Positions 18,626 through 27,477 of a DNA stretch of 64,000 nt are shown piece by piece. How positions within the stretch are numbered: the stretch's first letter is position 1; each line of letters begins with the position of its first letter. The position numbers and the translations under genes were made by a program. The DNA is from an uncultured Eubacteriales bacterium (lineage in GTDB: Bacteria > Bacillota > Clostridia > Lachnospirales > CAMVHY01): positions 10,046 to 74,045 of the forward strand of contig CAOVHW010000004.1 in the NCBI GenBank assembly GCA_948543815.1, in the 5' to 3' direction. Under the pieces are notes generated by a model. That model was given only the letters and a program-made list of their open reading frames with translations, made no database searches and was not told the DNA's origin.

Positions 18626-19531
18626 CTAAACATCAAGATATTTTCGGACAGATGTAAAACTTCCAATTATACCGATTGAAACGCCGAGTAATATTGCTAG
18701 CGGTAAAAGTTCGGAGAATATGGCAAAACTTGATTTGAAATCAAAAAAATTTTTAATAGCGGGAAAACGATTATAAATGACGGAAACAAGTTTACTATAA
18801 CCCGGCCACGAAATTATTAGCGGGAAAAATGAGCCGATAAATCCAATTATTATTCCTTCGATAATAAATGGCCATCGGATAAACCAATTTGTTGCGCCAA
18901 TATATTTCATAATGCTTATTTCATCTTTACGCGCATTAACCGCTAACTTAATCGTATTCATAATAATTATGATAGAGATAATGCCAAGTGAAATAATTAT
19001 TATTGCGCTTATGATACGAATTATTTTGCTGATAGAAATTAAAACATCAGTTTCATCTTTTGCGTGCTTTACATTTGCAACTCCATCGTCTTTCATTTCT
19101 TCCAAAATTTTTATTGTCGCACCGTAAAATCTATTATCTTTTAATGTGATATCAAAAGAGCAGGGCAATGGATTATCATCTTGCAAGCCATTTAAAATTT
19201 CTGATGAATCTTCCAACGTAAGTGATAATTCAGTGAGGGCTTCACTTGATGAAATAAATTTAACTTCATTTACATATGGAACAGATAAAATTTTTTCATA
19301 TAGTGCATTAATTTTATCGGCGGGTAAATTATCGGTAACGATTACTGATAAGCCAATCGATTCATTTAATTGTTCAAGTGCGTAATTTATATTTTGTGCG
19401 ATACAAAATGAGATAGTAAGAATAAAAATACAAGATGCAACAGTAATTGCAGATGCAAATGCCATTAATTTATTTTTTATTAAACTATCGCATGCTTCCT
19501 CAAAATAAAATTTAAAACTGCGCATTTTCAT
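18626..19531 (-). CDS. ftsX: Cell division protein FtsX
   Basis: A membrane subunit of the FtsEX complex, about 301 aa from the chosen start. It has one N-terminal membrane segment (~residues 23-45), an extracellular domain of ~120 residues, and three further membrane segments in the C-terminal half with the conserved cytoplasmic motif RKDEISIMKYIGATNWFIRWPF (shown in part: RKDEISIMKYIGA). The frame opens at a GTG at 19543, but GAAGGTGG inside the end of ftsE is spaced best for the ATG at 19531 (MKMRSF). The gene overlaps the ftsE 3' end, which implies translational coupling. It probably transmits ATP-driven changes to the adjacent M23 protein. Confidence 0.93.
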   Translation of the reverse strand: MKMRSFKFYFEEACDSLIKNKLMAFASAITVASCIFILTISFCIAQNINYALEQLNESIGLSVIVTDNLPADKINALYEKILSVPYVNEVKFISSSEALTELSLTLEDSSEILNGLQDDNPLPCSFDITLKDNRFYGATIKILEEMKDDGVANVKHAKDETDVLISISKIIRIISAIIIISLGIISIIIIMNTIKLAVNARKDEISIMKYIGATNWFIRWPFIIEGIIIGFIGSFFPLIISWPGYSKLVSVIYNRFPAIKNFFDFKSSFAIFSELLPLAILLGVSIGIIGSFTSVRKYLDV

Positions 19532-20207
19532 GGTCATAACCACCTTCTTTGATATCGCTTATAAGTTGTCCATTATCTAAAGTTATTACGCGTTTCTTCA
19601 TATTATCTACTAAATCTTTTGCATGTGTCGCTACTAAAACTGTCGTTCCTTTTGAATTTATTTCTTCCAGCAGTGTCATAATTTCAAGTGCATTATCGGG
19701 GTCAAGATTACCAGTTGGTTCATCTGCTAATAAAACCGGTGGCTGATTTACAATTGCACGAGCTAAAGCGGTGCGTTGTTTCTCACCGCCAGATAATTGA
19801 TTTGGATAAGCTTTATATTTTTTTTCGAGGCCCACCATTGATAATACGGCTGGGACACAACGTCTAATTTCTTTTGTAGGAGCCTGAACAATTTTCATAG
19901 CGAATGCAACATTTTCATAAACAGTTTTATTTGGGAGTAATCGGAAGTCTTGGAAGACGACACCAATATTTCGACGATAGAAAGGTAATAATTTAGGATG
20001 GATAAGAGAAATATTTTGACGGCTAACGATAATTTCGCCATCAGATAGTTCAACTTCTTTTAGGAGTAAGCGAATAAAAGTTGATTTACCGGAGCCACTT
20101 GAACCGACAATGAAAACAAATTCACCACGTTGGATAGATAAAGTAATATGATAAATACCTTTAGCTTGGTTATCATAAATTTTAGTAGCGTTATTGAAAT
20201 ATATCAA
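19512..20207 (-). CDS. ftsE: Cell division ATP-binding protein FtsE
   Basis: An ABC ATPase of 231 aa. The Walker A is GSSGSGKSTFI (~36-46), the Q-loop lies in VFQDFRLLPNKTVYENV, the signature is LSGGEKQRTALARA and the Walker B is VLLADEPTGNLDP, followed by the H-loop THAKDL. The start is ATG preceded by AGGAGCGAATCC-type sequence (GGAG, weakly spaced). It is the first gene of ftsE-ftsX-envC. The intergenic region 20208-20301 is shared with the divergent radical SAM gene. Confidence 0.95.
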   Translation of the reverse strand: MIYFNNATKIYDNQAKGIYHITLSIQRGEFVFIVGSSGSGKSTFIRLLLKEVELSDGEIIVSRQNISLIHPKLLPFYRRNIGVVFQDFRLLPNKTVYENVAFAMKIVQAPTKEIRRCVPAVLSMVGLEKKYKAYPNQLSGGEKQRTALARAIVNQPPVLLADEPTGNLDPDNALEIMTLLEEINSKGTTVLVATHAKDLVDNMKKRVITLDNGQLISDIKEGGYDHENAQF

Positions 20208-20301
20208 GAGGATTCGCTCCTTTTATACGTAATAAAAAATATTTTATAATATTTTGCGGATATATTCAATAAAAAATTAGTCGATAAATAGGAGAGGGAA
20301 T

Positions 20302-21006
20302 ATGGAGTTAGTTAGATATAATGTGATAACTGAAAAGAATCCACGAGAAATTATTTTACTGAGGGGATTAGGATGTAAGTGGAAGCGATGTAAATTTTGT
20401 GACTATCATTTGGATTTTTCGACAGACGCACAAAAAAATTTTCTGCTCAACAAAAAAGTTATAGATAAAGTTAGTGGCGTATTTAAAAATCTTGAAGTTA
20501 TTAACTCGGGAAGTTTTTGTGAGTTAGATATGGAAACTTTAAAATTTATAAAAGTAAAATGCTTACAAAAAAATATCCAACGAGTTTGTTTTGAAACTCA
20601 TTGGATGTATCGCGAAAAAATTTCAAGTGCGAAAAAATTTTTTGCACCGATTAATTTAAATTTTAAAATTGGCGTTGAAACTTTTGATACATATATGCGT
20701 GAAGAAATTTTACAAAAAGGTTTTGGGAATATTTTACCGAATGAAATTGCTCAATTTTGTCAGCAAGTTTGTTTACTTTTTGGAATACGTGGACAAACTT
20801 TAGAGTTAATGCAAAATGATATTGATGTCGCTCTGAAATATTTTGATCGTGTTTGTATTAATATTATGAATAAAAATTCGACAAAAATTATTCCTGACAA
20901 ACATGTTATAAATTTATTTCGTGAAAATATTTTCCCACTTTATAAAAATAATTCACGCGTTGAAATTTTATTTAGTAATAATGATTTTGGTGTTGGTTAT
21001 AGTTAA
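20302..21006 (+). CDS. Radical SAM-like protein, possibly queuine/deazaguanine related
   Basis: 234 aa. The N-terminal cysteine motif is GCKWKRCKFCDYH, spacing C-x4-C-x2-C instead of the common C-x3-C-x2-C, so binding of a 4Fe-4S cluster and SAM is likely but non-standard. Later strands and motifs (NSGSFCELD, FKIGVETFD) fit a TIM-barrel radical SAM core; the protein lacks any extra C-terminal domain. The start is ATG with GGAGAGGG upstream. It is followed on the same strand by a YhhQ-type transporter, whose family imports queuosine precursors. A role in deazaguanine salvage (such as queuine lyase) is therefore a reasonable hypothesis, from context only. Confidence 0.7.
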   Translation: MELVRYNVITEKNPREIILLRGLGCKWKRCKFCDYHLDFSTDAQKNFLLNKKVIDKVSGVFKNLEVINSGSFCELDMETLKFIKVKCLQKNIQRVCFETHWMYREKISSAKKFFAPINLNFKIGVETFDTYMREEILQKGFGNILPNEIAQFCQQVCLLFGIRGQTLELMQNDIDVALKYFDRVCINIMNKNSTKIIPDKHVINLFRENIFPLYKNNSRVEILFSNNDFGVGYS

Positions 21007-21178
21007 ACCGCTTTAAAAACATAAATTTTTTCTTTTCTTGAAAGAAAAGAAACAAAAGAACTTTAACAAAAGAACTTCGCGGTATGCGAAGTTCTTTATA
21101 AAATTTTTTCATAAAGCAGCTTCGAAGAAGCTGATTATGAGTTCTTTTTTTTACAAAAAAAAGAACGATTTTAAAGTT
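21005..21178. repeat. Modular palindromic repeat element, copy A
   Basis: The element contains CTTTTCTTGAAAGAAAAG, then AACAAAAGAACTTTAACAAA, a hairpin AGAACTTCGC/GCGAAGTTCT, a hairpin CAGCTTC/GAAGCTG, and an end palindrome GTTCTTTTTTTT-AC-AAAAAAAAGAAC. The first two blocks and the end palindrome recur in inverted orientation at 30114-30246 with a different centre. It occupies the gap between two genes and contains a spurious upstream extension of the transporter reading frame. Confidence 0.75.
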
Positions 21179-21208
21179 ATTTGTGTTACAATTTTTCAGG
21201 TGAAAATT

Positions 21209-21913
21209 ATGAGTAATGAATTGCTTTTGATTTTAAATCTTATTTTTTTATACTCATGTGTAATTATTTTTTTCTATCTTTTTGAAAATATTGGCCTATA
21301 TGTTTGGAGTGCGATTGCAACTATTTTAGCAAACATTGAAGTTTTAATAATAGTAAATGCGTTTGGGATGCGGCAGACTTTAGGGAATATTTTATTTGCC
21401 ACAACTTTTTTAGTTACAGATATTTTAAGTGAGACGTACGGGAAAAAATTTGCACAGCGAGCAGTAGATATTGGAATAATTTCATCGTTGATATTTATTT
21501 TTATTTCGCAGTCGTGGTTATTTTATAAACCAGATACGAATGATTTTGCGGCAGCACATATGAAAATAATTTTTTCGAACACACCACGCTTAATAATTGC
21601 AAGTTTTATTGTTTATATTATCGTTCAGAAATTTGATGTTTGGTTGTATCATAAATTGTGGGAGATAACGTCAAAAGTAAGTGGCGACTCAAAAAAATAT
21701 TTATGGCTGCGGAATAATTTCGCAACGTTAGTATCACAATTTTTAAATGTATTTCTTTATACATTCGCAGCATTTTATGGAATATATAATTTATCAATCA
21801 TATGGGAATTAATTTTTTCGAGCTACGTAATTTTTATTTTTACAAGTTTATTAGATACACCAATTTTATATTTCGCACGAAAAATTTATTTTTGTAAGCA
21901 TTTTAATTCGTAG
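21209..21913 (+). CDS. Queuosine precursor transporter, YhhQ/VUT (DUF165) family
   Basis: 234 aa, about six membrane helices. Conserved family features include NAFGMRQTLGNILFATTFLVTDILSETYGKK (shown in part: FLVTDILSETYGKK), where the acidic DxxSExYG signature is typical. The open frame extends upstream to 21038, but that part is the palindromic repeat. The ATG at 21209 has CAGGTGAAA upstream and starts a hydrophobic helix directly, so I chose it. The family takes up preQ0/preQ1 or queuine. It is likely co-oriented with the radical SAM gene; the repeat between them may attenuate transcription. The 3' end overlaps the convergent TauE gene by 28 bases. Confidence 0.88.
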   Translation: MSNELLLILNLIFLYSCVIIFFYLFENIGLYVWSAIATILANIEVLIIVNAFGMRQTLGNILFATTFLVTDILSETYGKKFAQRAVDIGIISSLIFIFISQSWLFYKPDTNDFAAAHMKIIFSNTPRLIIASFIVYIIVQKFDVWLYHKLWEITSKVSGDSKKYLWLRNNFATLVSQFLNVFLYTFAAFYGIYNLSIIWELIFSSYVIFIFTSLLDTPILYFARKIYFCKHFNS

Positions 21914-22239
21914 AAACTAATAGCTAATAGGAAGAAGCCGAAAATTTTTTTTAATATATCGGCTTCTATTTTTATTGCAATTATTGAGCCAAGTATACTT
22001 CCTAAAATTGCAGTAAATATCATACGTAAAAAAATTTCCTTATCAATATTTTTATTTTTAATATGAATAATAATTGCACAGAGTGCAGTTGGTATGAAAT
22101 AAATTAAATTAATCGTTTGAGCAATTTGTTGAGATGTACCAAAAAAAATATTTAGTGCGGGAATTAAAATAGTTCCGCCACCAATTCCTATCCCACTAAT
22201 TATCCCGGATATAAATCCAATAATAAGAAATGTAATCAT
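21886..22239 (-). CDS. Half-size TauE/SafE-type membrane protein (second of pair)
   Basis: 117 aa, about four membrane helices. The N-terminus (GFISGIISGIGIGGGTILIP) matches the glycine-rich first-repeat motif of TauE/SafE anion exporters, which normally carry two such repeats in ~250 aa. The ATG overlaps the stop of the upstream half by four bases (ATGA), so the two are translationally coupled. The pair would assemble into one transporter. The substrate is unknown (sulfite, sulfonate or another anion). Confidence 0.85.
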   Translation of the reverse strand: MITFLIIGFISGIISGIGIGGGTILIPALNIFFGTSQQIAQTINLIYFIPTALCAIIIHIKNKNIDKEIFLRMIFTAILGSILGSIIAIKIEADILKKIFGFFLLAISFYELKCLQK

Positions 22240-22589
22240 AAAATCATTTTTATAGCGGCAATTATTATAAAGACGGTAAAAATTTTTTTAAGATTAGAGT
22301 TAGATATTTTATTTAAGAAGTTAGCGCCAATAAATCCACCGACTATTCCTCCTAAACTTATTAGTATTACCATAGACCAATTAAGTTGAAAATTTTTTAT
22401 CATAATAAATGAGCTCGAGATACATAATGGGAGGATAATAGCCGTAGTAGTGGCATGAGATTTTTTTAATTCGGTATTAAAAAATTTTTGAAGTATCGGG
22501 ATTAAAATCATCCCACCTCCCGCACCAAATAAACCATTAATAAAACCAATAATAAAACCGAAAGTAGCAGACTTAATTAATTTTCGCAA
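22236..22589 (-). CDS. Half-size TauE/SafE-type membrane protein (first of pair)
   Basis: 117 aa, about four membrane helices. The motif GFINGLFGAGGGMILIP is the TauE repeat signature, followed by KKSHATTTA as in full-length family members. It is the first gene of a two-gene operon with the 21886-22239 half, and is divergent from the OTU-domain gene. Full-length family proteins contain both halves in one chain; here they are separate genes. Confidence 0.87.
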   Translation of the reverse strand: MRKLIKSATFGFIIGFINGLFGAGGGMILIPILQKFFNTELKKSHATTTAIILPLCISSSFIMIKNFQLNWSMVILISLGGIVGGFIGANFLNKISNSNLKKIFTVFIIIAAIKMIL

Positions 22590-22665
22590 AGTTTTCGCCT
22601 CAAATTTATTATCTCTGTTTTTAAAAAATATATTAGTGAGAAAAAATTTTATTTAACTAAAAAAT

Positions 22666-22694
22666 TTGTTTTATCTCCATTTATATTGTATAAT
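22666..22694 (+). promoter_or_regulatory. Sigma-A-type promoter of the OTU-domain gene
   Basis: TTGTTT (22666-22671), a 17-base spacer and TATAAT (22689-22694). The -10 is about 40 bases before the chosen ATG. Confidence 0.7.
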
Positions 22695-22734
22695 TTATAA
22701 GAGAGATAATAGATTTTCAAAGAAGGTGAATTTT

Positions 22735-25700
22735 ATGAGTGAACCTGTTATTAGTGAAAGTGTTGATGTGTTTAGAGAAATACGTCGTTGTTATCGTTTA
22801 TCTTTAGATTTACAAAAAGAAGCTCAAGCTGCGGAAGAAAATTATAAAAAAATTATTGAAACTGAAGCTAAAAAGTTTAAAGATCGTAACGAAGAAAATT
22901 ATAAAAAAGTTATAGAAAACGGATCAGTTATACAAAGTAGAAATGAATTAGAAAATGTTATATGTAAATTGATGACATTAAGAGATTATGTATTAATGTT
23001 AGAACCAATGATGTTACAGGAAAATTTGACAGATGCTGAGAAAAATAATATTAATTTCAACATGGAATGGAATAAATATTGTGCGTTGAAAGATAATGAA
23101 AAAGTTAATGAGCGTTGGCAAAAATTAAAATCAGAAAAAGAGGAAGAAGAGGAAGAAAGTATTAGTGATTTTTTTTCTGATGAAAAAAATGAAGAAACAC
23201 CAAATGAACAAAAAAATGAGTATGAAGAATTAATTTCAGAGTTTGGTAATTTTGAGTGTGATAATTTTTTTGAACTATTAATGAAGCAAGTCAAAGAAAA
23301 TGAAACAACGGATAACGATGAAGATATTAATGAGCTGAGGAAAAATTATGGTTCAATTAGTAATTTTAATATTCAAGAGAAAAGAGAATTTTTAAATTCA
23401 ATATTTGATTTTAAAGTTATTACATCAAAAAATGTTTTAGATACATTTAAATTACTATTGGTAAGTAGTAAATGTGGGTTATATTCCAGTAAAGTTTCGC
23501 ATGGTTATGTTAATTACAATATTGAAGAAAAAAGTTTAGGCGGCAAAAACAAATTAGATGAAATTGCGGAAGATTTGTTTTTTCCTAAAACTGATTTTAA
23601 AGATATACCTTCACAAAATATTGGTTCTTCTAGAATGGATGGATCTTGTTTACTTGGTGCAATCTTTCCATATTTAACGCAGGAGATAATGGACAAGATT
23701 GTAGATTATGTCAAAAAGCATAACATGTCATGTCCTACAATTACTGTTCTCAATGAAAATTGTAAAAATGAAGTAATTTTTAATTATGATGGTGTAACAA
23801 CTTTTTTTGACCTTGTAATTAAAAATAGATTTGACAGGGATTGGGAAAATAATTTTAATTATATTATGTATATGCGTGCTGCAATTGCCATAATGATGTA
23901 TAAAAATATATCACAAAATAAAAAAAATGAAATTAATAATAATGAAATTGCATACGTTTTAGGTTTTGGAACAAATGAAATAGGTTATATTGAAGCAAAT
24001 TCATCTGTAATGGATGCTATAGCTAATTTAACTGGTTACTCGATTGTAGCTATTACAAATCAAACTCCACCTTCGTACTTTCCAAGCTATGCAAATTTAT
24101 CAAATGAATGTGTAAGACTTAATTATTCTGTACCGAATAAACTTAAAAGGAGATGTTATAAAGAAGATATTACAAATTATAATAATGATCATGAAAATTC
24201 AGGAGAAATAGAAATAAATCAGGCAAATAGTAGAGCCAAAATGGCTATAAATGATTTTATGTATACCCTTATAAATGGTAATAAAAATGATAAGGTTGAA
24301 GCAATTGCTAAAGGTACAAACTCAGTAATTGAACCTGCAAAATATAAAATTGATGAAAATACAGAGCAAAAAATTATTTTTGTTAGAAAAAGTTATCTCC
24401 ATTATGAACCAGTTCAACCAAATGGTTTTAAGCCTGGAGCGTTAGGAGAACAAGAATTCAATTCAGTTGAATTACCACAAAAGCAAAAAGATTTTGCTAA
24501 TTATTTGCGTAATCAAAAAACTATTAAACCTGTTCCTACAAATGTCAGCCAAGAAATGAGTGATTTATTATTCAGAAAAAATTTACCGATATCTCAAATA
24601 GAAAGTGCACAATATTTATTGTATGGCATTAGTCAAAATCCAGAGTTGGTTAATTATTTTCGACAGGTTACTAAATCAAAATATGAGAAAAAAATAGATG
24701 AATTTAAAACAACTTGGGAAAATAAATTAAATGAAATGCAAAAAAATCTGGAAAAAAAATTTGCTAAATCAAAAGAAGAAGTTTTAAAAGCTAAATTTAA
24801 ATCTATTGAAAAAAAAGATAGTTTTATAAATAATTTACGTGATAATTATATAAATCGAATAATGTTTATTAATTTTTTACGTTATTTTATAATGCAAAAA
24901 TATTTTTATGAAATGGAGATTGAAAATGAATTTGAAAAATTCTGTTCAGAGCTTAGTTTAAATCAAGAACAAGAAATAAAATTTAATTTATTAATTAGTG
25001 AAAATGAAAATGAATATGGAAATTTTAAAAAATCGTTTGATGTTTTAAAAAATGTTATAAAGAAGTTAAAATCAAATGAAATAGACGAAGAAAATAGCGA
25101 AATAAAAAAAAGAATCAAAAAGAATTATGAGCAGTCAATAAGTGAATGTAAAAATATTTGCGATGCAATGAAAATGGATTATGGAATAAAAATTGATGAT
25201 AATTTAATAAAAAAAAATCAAAGTGTCGGAATAAGTTCATTTTTCCTTTCAGTTTTATCTTATATTACACCGAAAGAATTTAATTTGATAAGAAAATATG
25301 TTGATGAAAAAAATCAAGAGGTTAAAATAAATGGAAAACAAAGGACAGTTTTGGATTGGCTTAATGATTCAGAGGAAAATCTTTTAACTCCGGAAATTTA
25401 TTTGCGCGCGTATGTAGTTTTAAAATGTTTAGAAAGATTTCCAGATGATAATAAACGTGATAAAAATTTGAATAGTAATCTTAGAACAATATTAGGTTGT
25501 GAGAGAGATAAAAATATAGATTGGACAAATTTTGCTTTCTTTAAACTAGTTTCACAAACTTTAGAAAAATCAATTTTAATTGTTAGTCCCGGAACAGATA
25601 AAGATAAATCAGGATATTGTTGTGTAAAATCAAAAAATGAAAAGATTGAGATAGATGAAAGTGCAAAAAAATTATCAGATTTTTCATCAACTGAAATAGT

Positions 25701-27477
25701 AAATGCAGACAAAAAAATTAATAATACCTGTAATAATTTTAGCGAAAATGGATGTATTTGTATTCATTATTCTGATGAAAATAATTTTGCTCCTATTGGT
25801 TATGATTTAGATATTAATAAATTTGGCAGTATGATTTTATCTATTGATGATGAAGTTTCAACAAAAAATATAAAATTGTTGGCTAATAATTTTTTGGAAA
25901 CTTTACATGTGAATTTGAGTTCAAAGTTTTTAAAAACCACAAAAAATGTAATAGCAATGGCATTGTTGAGTAAAAATTTAAAACAAAATGACATAAGTTT
26001 ACTAAAAAAATGGTTTACAGATAATAATAATAATTTTTTAGAAAATAAATTTGAGAAATTTGCAAATATCATTCTTGAAAATATACGCAATCCTTTCCAA
26101 ACTTCAAGTTTTAATATTTTAGTTGTAGCAAATTTATTTAGTAAAGGGATTCATTTTTCTTCAGATTTGAATTCAAAATTATTTCAGATTGAACCTATAG
26201 AAAAATTTTTGCCATCAGATATGTATGATGAATTTCTGAATAATTTTCTTAAAATTGATAAAAAATCTCAGGAAAACATAATAAATTTATTAATCGATTA
26301 TAAAGAAAATACTCAATATGTTTTGCCACTTGTTTGTGATTTAATAAATAATAAGTCTGATGGAAGCATTTATAAAAATTTAGTTACTTTGCTTGAAGCA
26401 AAAGAAAACGTTGATTTTTATATCTCAAATAGAAAAAGTATTGAAGAAAAAAATTATAAATTGATTTCACGATTAAATATAGATGAAAATTTAAAATCTG
26501 ATTTTATTAAAAAAATCCATTTTTTAAGTTTAGAAGAATTAAATTTTTTGGAGAAAATTATTTTAAACTCTGGACAAAATGCAACTGCATTATTAAAATT
26601 ATCTATTAAAGATTTTCAAGATATTAATGAAAAATTTATAGAATGGAAGAATTTTTTACGACTTAATGGATTTAGTGAAAGACAAATTAGAAACATGGAA
26701 AATAAATTTATCCATGAAAAATTAAATGTCAAAAATTTTGATGTAAAAAAATTTTTAATTGAAATACATATGATGCAAAAAAATTATTTATTAATTTCCA
26801 GCAAAGATAAAAGAGATTATTATTCAAATCCAATTGAATACGTCGAAAATTTTCAAAAGGATTTGAAAAAAATAAAAGAAATGCTTCAAAAGCCAATTGG
26901 TAATTTTGAAAAATTGTTTGATTTGTGTGATGACAAAGTTTTAGTTGATAAATGTTTAACGGCTTTAGAATCAGAAAAAACAAACGAAAGTATTGATTTT
27001 GCAAAAAAACTTAAAGCAATAATTGAAATTAAAAAAAGTTTATGCAGAGTAAGAAGTTGGCATAGAGATACAGCAAAAGCTTTTATTACAAATGTTTTCA
27101 GAAGTTATGTAAGCAACAATCCATTTAATTATGATAGTTTTGTAAGTAATTTAGAAGATTTTATTGAGCAATATTGTAAAAATCCTCGAGGCTTTGCTGA
27201 AATAATACAAATGCGTAATAGTTTGGGCAGAATAAATTATAAAACTTTTCAAGCGCTTTATGATTCAAGCTTAGATTCGATTTCAAAAAAATTTACTGAA
27301 TTGACGAATGATGAAGCTTTAATTTTGTTTTATTTATGTATTAGAACCTTTACAAAGAATGAAGTTCAACAAAAAACAAATTTTGCAGAAAAGATAAATG
27401 AAGCAATAAAAAAAGAAAATGATTTACAACCATCATTACAAAGTAGTACAGATGAATCACTTACTGAGCATAATTAG
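22735..27477 (+). CDS. 1580-aa protein with OTU-type deubiquitinase signature and a second degenerate OTU-like copy
   Basis: The start is ATG with AAGAAGGTG upstream (the frame opens earlier, at 22666, inside the promoter). Residues ~1-230 are helical and Glu-rich. Residues ~295-565 carry the OTU cysteine-protease hallmarks in order: DGSCLLGAI (D302, putative nucleophile C305), MRAAIAIMM, a helix-strand segment DAIANLTGYSIVAIT, and terminal LHYEPV (H556). Residues ~825-1025 show the same layout, with GISSFFLSVLSYIT against DGSCLLGAIFPYLT, IYLRAYVVL, SQTLEKSILIVSP and IHYSDE (H1011). The Cys position is Ser835 there, so this copy is probably inactive. The rest is Lys/Asn-rich helix. No membrane segment is seen. 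OTU enzymes cleave ubiquitin conjugates, which bacteria lack, so a role in a eukaryotic host is inferred. The 3' end overlaps tsaB by 17 bases, convergent. Confidence 0.85.
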   Translation: MSEPVISESVDVFREIRRCYRLSLDLQKEAQAAEENYKKIIETEAKKFKDRNEENYKKVIENGSVIQSRNELENVICKLMTLRDYVLMLEPMMLQENLTDAEKNNINFNMEWNKYCALKDNEKVNERWQKLKSEKEEEEEESISDFFSDEKNEETPNEQKNEYEELISEFGNFECDNFFELLMKQVKENETTDNDEDINELRKNYGSISNFNIQEKREFLNSIFDFKVITSKNVLDTFKLLLVSSKCGLYSSKVSHGYVNYNIEEKSLGGKNKLDEIAEDLFFPKTDFKDIPSQNIGSSRMDGSCLLGAIFPYLTQEIMDKIVDYVKKHNMSCPTITVLNENCKNEVIFNYDGVTTFFDLVIKNRFDRDWENNFNYIMYMRAAIAIMMYKNISQNKKNEINNNEIAYVLGFGTNEIGYIEANSSVMDAIANLTGYSIVAITNQTPPSYFPSYANLSNECVRLNYSVPNKLKRRCYKEDITNYNNDHENSGEIEINQANSRAKMAINDFMYTLINGNKNDKVEAIAKGTNSVIEPAKYKIDENTEQKIIFVRKSYLHYEPVQPNGFKPGALGEQEFNSVELPQKQKDFANYLRNQKTIKPVPTNVSQEMSDLLFRKNLPISQIESAQYLLYGISQNPELVNYFRQVTKSKYEKKIDEFKTTWENKLNEMQKNLEKKFAKSKEEVLKAKFKSIEKKDSFINNLRDNYINRIMFINFLRYFIMQKYFYEMEIENEFEKFCSELSLNQEQEIKFNLLISENENEYGNFKKSFDVLKNVIKKLKSNEIDEENSEIKKRIKKNYEQSISECKNICDAMKMDYGIKIDDNLIKKNQSVGISSFFLSVLSYITPKEFNLIRKYVDEKNQEVKINGKQRTVLDWLNDSEENLLTPEIYLRAYVVLKCLERFPDDNKRDKNLNSNLRTILGCERDKNIDWTNFAFFKLVSQTLEKSILIVSPGTDKDKSGYCCVKSKNEKIEIDESAKKLSDFSSTEIVNADKKINNTCNNFSENGCICIHYSDENNFAPIGYDLDINKFGSMILSIDDEVSTKNIKLLANNFLETLHVNLSSKFLKTTKNVIAMALLSKNLKQNDISLLKKWFTDNNNNFLENKFEKFANIILENIRNPFQTSSFNILVVANLFSKGIHFSSDLNSKLFQIEPIEKFLPSDMYDEFLNNFLKIDKKSQENIINLLIDYKENTQYVLPLVCDLINNKSDGSIYKNLVTLLEAKENVDFYISNRKSIEEKNYKLISRLNIDENLKSDFIKKIHFLSLEELNFLEKIILNSGQNATALLKLSIKDFQDINEKFIEWKNFLRLNGFSERQIRNMENKFIHEKLNVKNFDVKKFLIEIHMMQKNYLLISSKDKRDYYSNPIEYVENFQKDLKKIKEMLQKPIGNFEKLFDLCDDKVLVDKCLTALESEKTNESIDFAKKLKAIIEIKKSLCRVRSWHRDTAKAFITNVFRSYVSNNPFNYDSFVSNLEDFIEQYCKNPRGFAEIIQMRNSLGRINYKTFQALYDSSLDSISKKFTELTNDEALILFYLCIRTFTKNEVQQKTNFAEKINEAIKKENDLQPSLQSSTDESLTEHN

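Noticed and set aside
21038..21208. Upstream extension of the transporter frame (57 extra residues)
   Set aside because: The extension reads through the palindromic repeat element and gives a Lys/Phe-rich low-complexity stretch; the ATG at 21209 has a proper ribosome site.
22735..27477. Prophage or integrative element as source of the large unknown genes
   Set aside because: No integrase, transposase, structural phage genes or attachment-site duplications are visible; the large genes sit singly between housekeeping genes.
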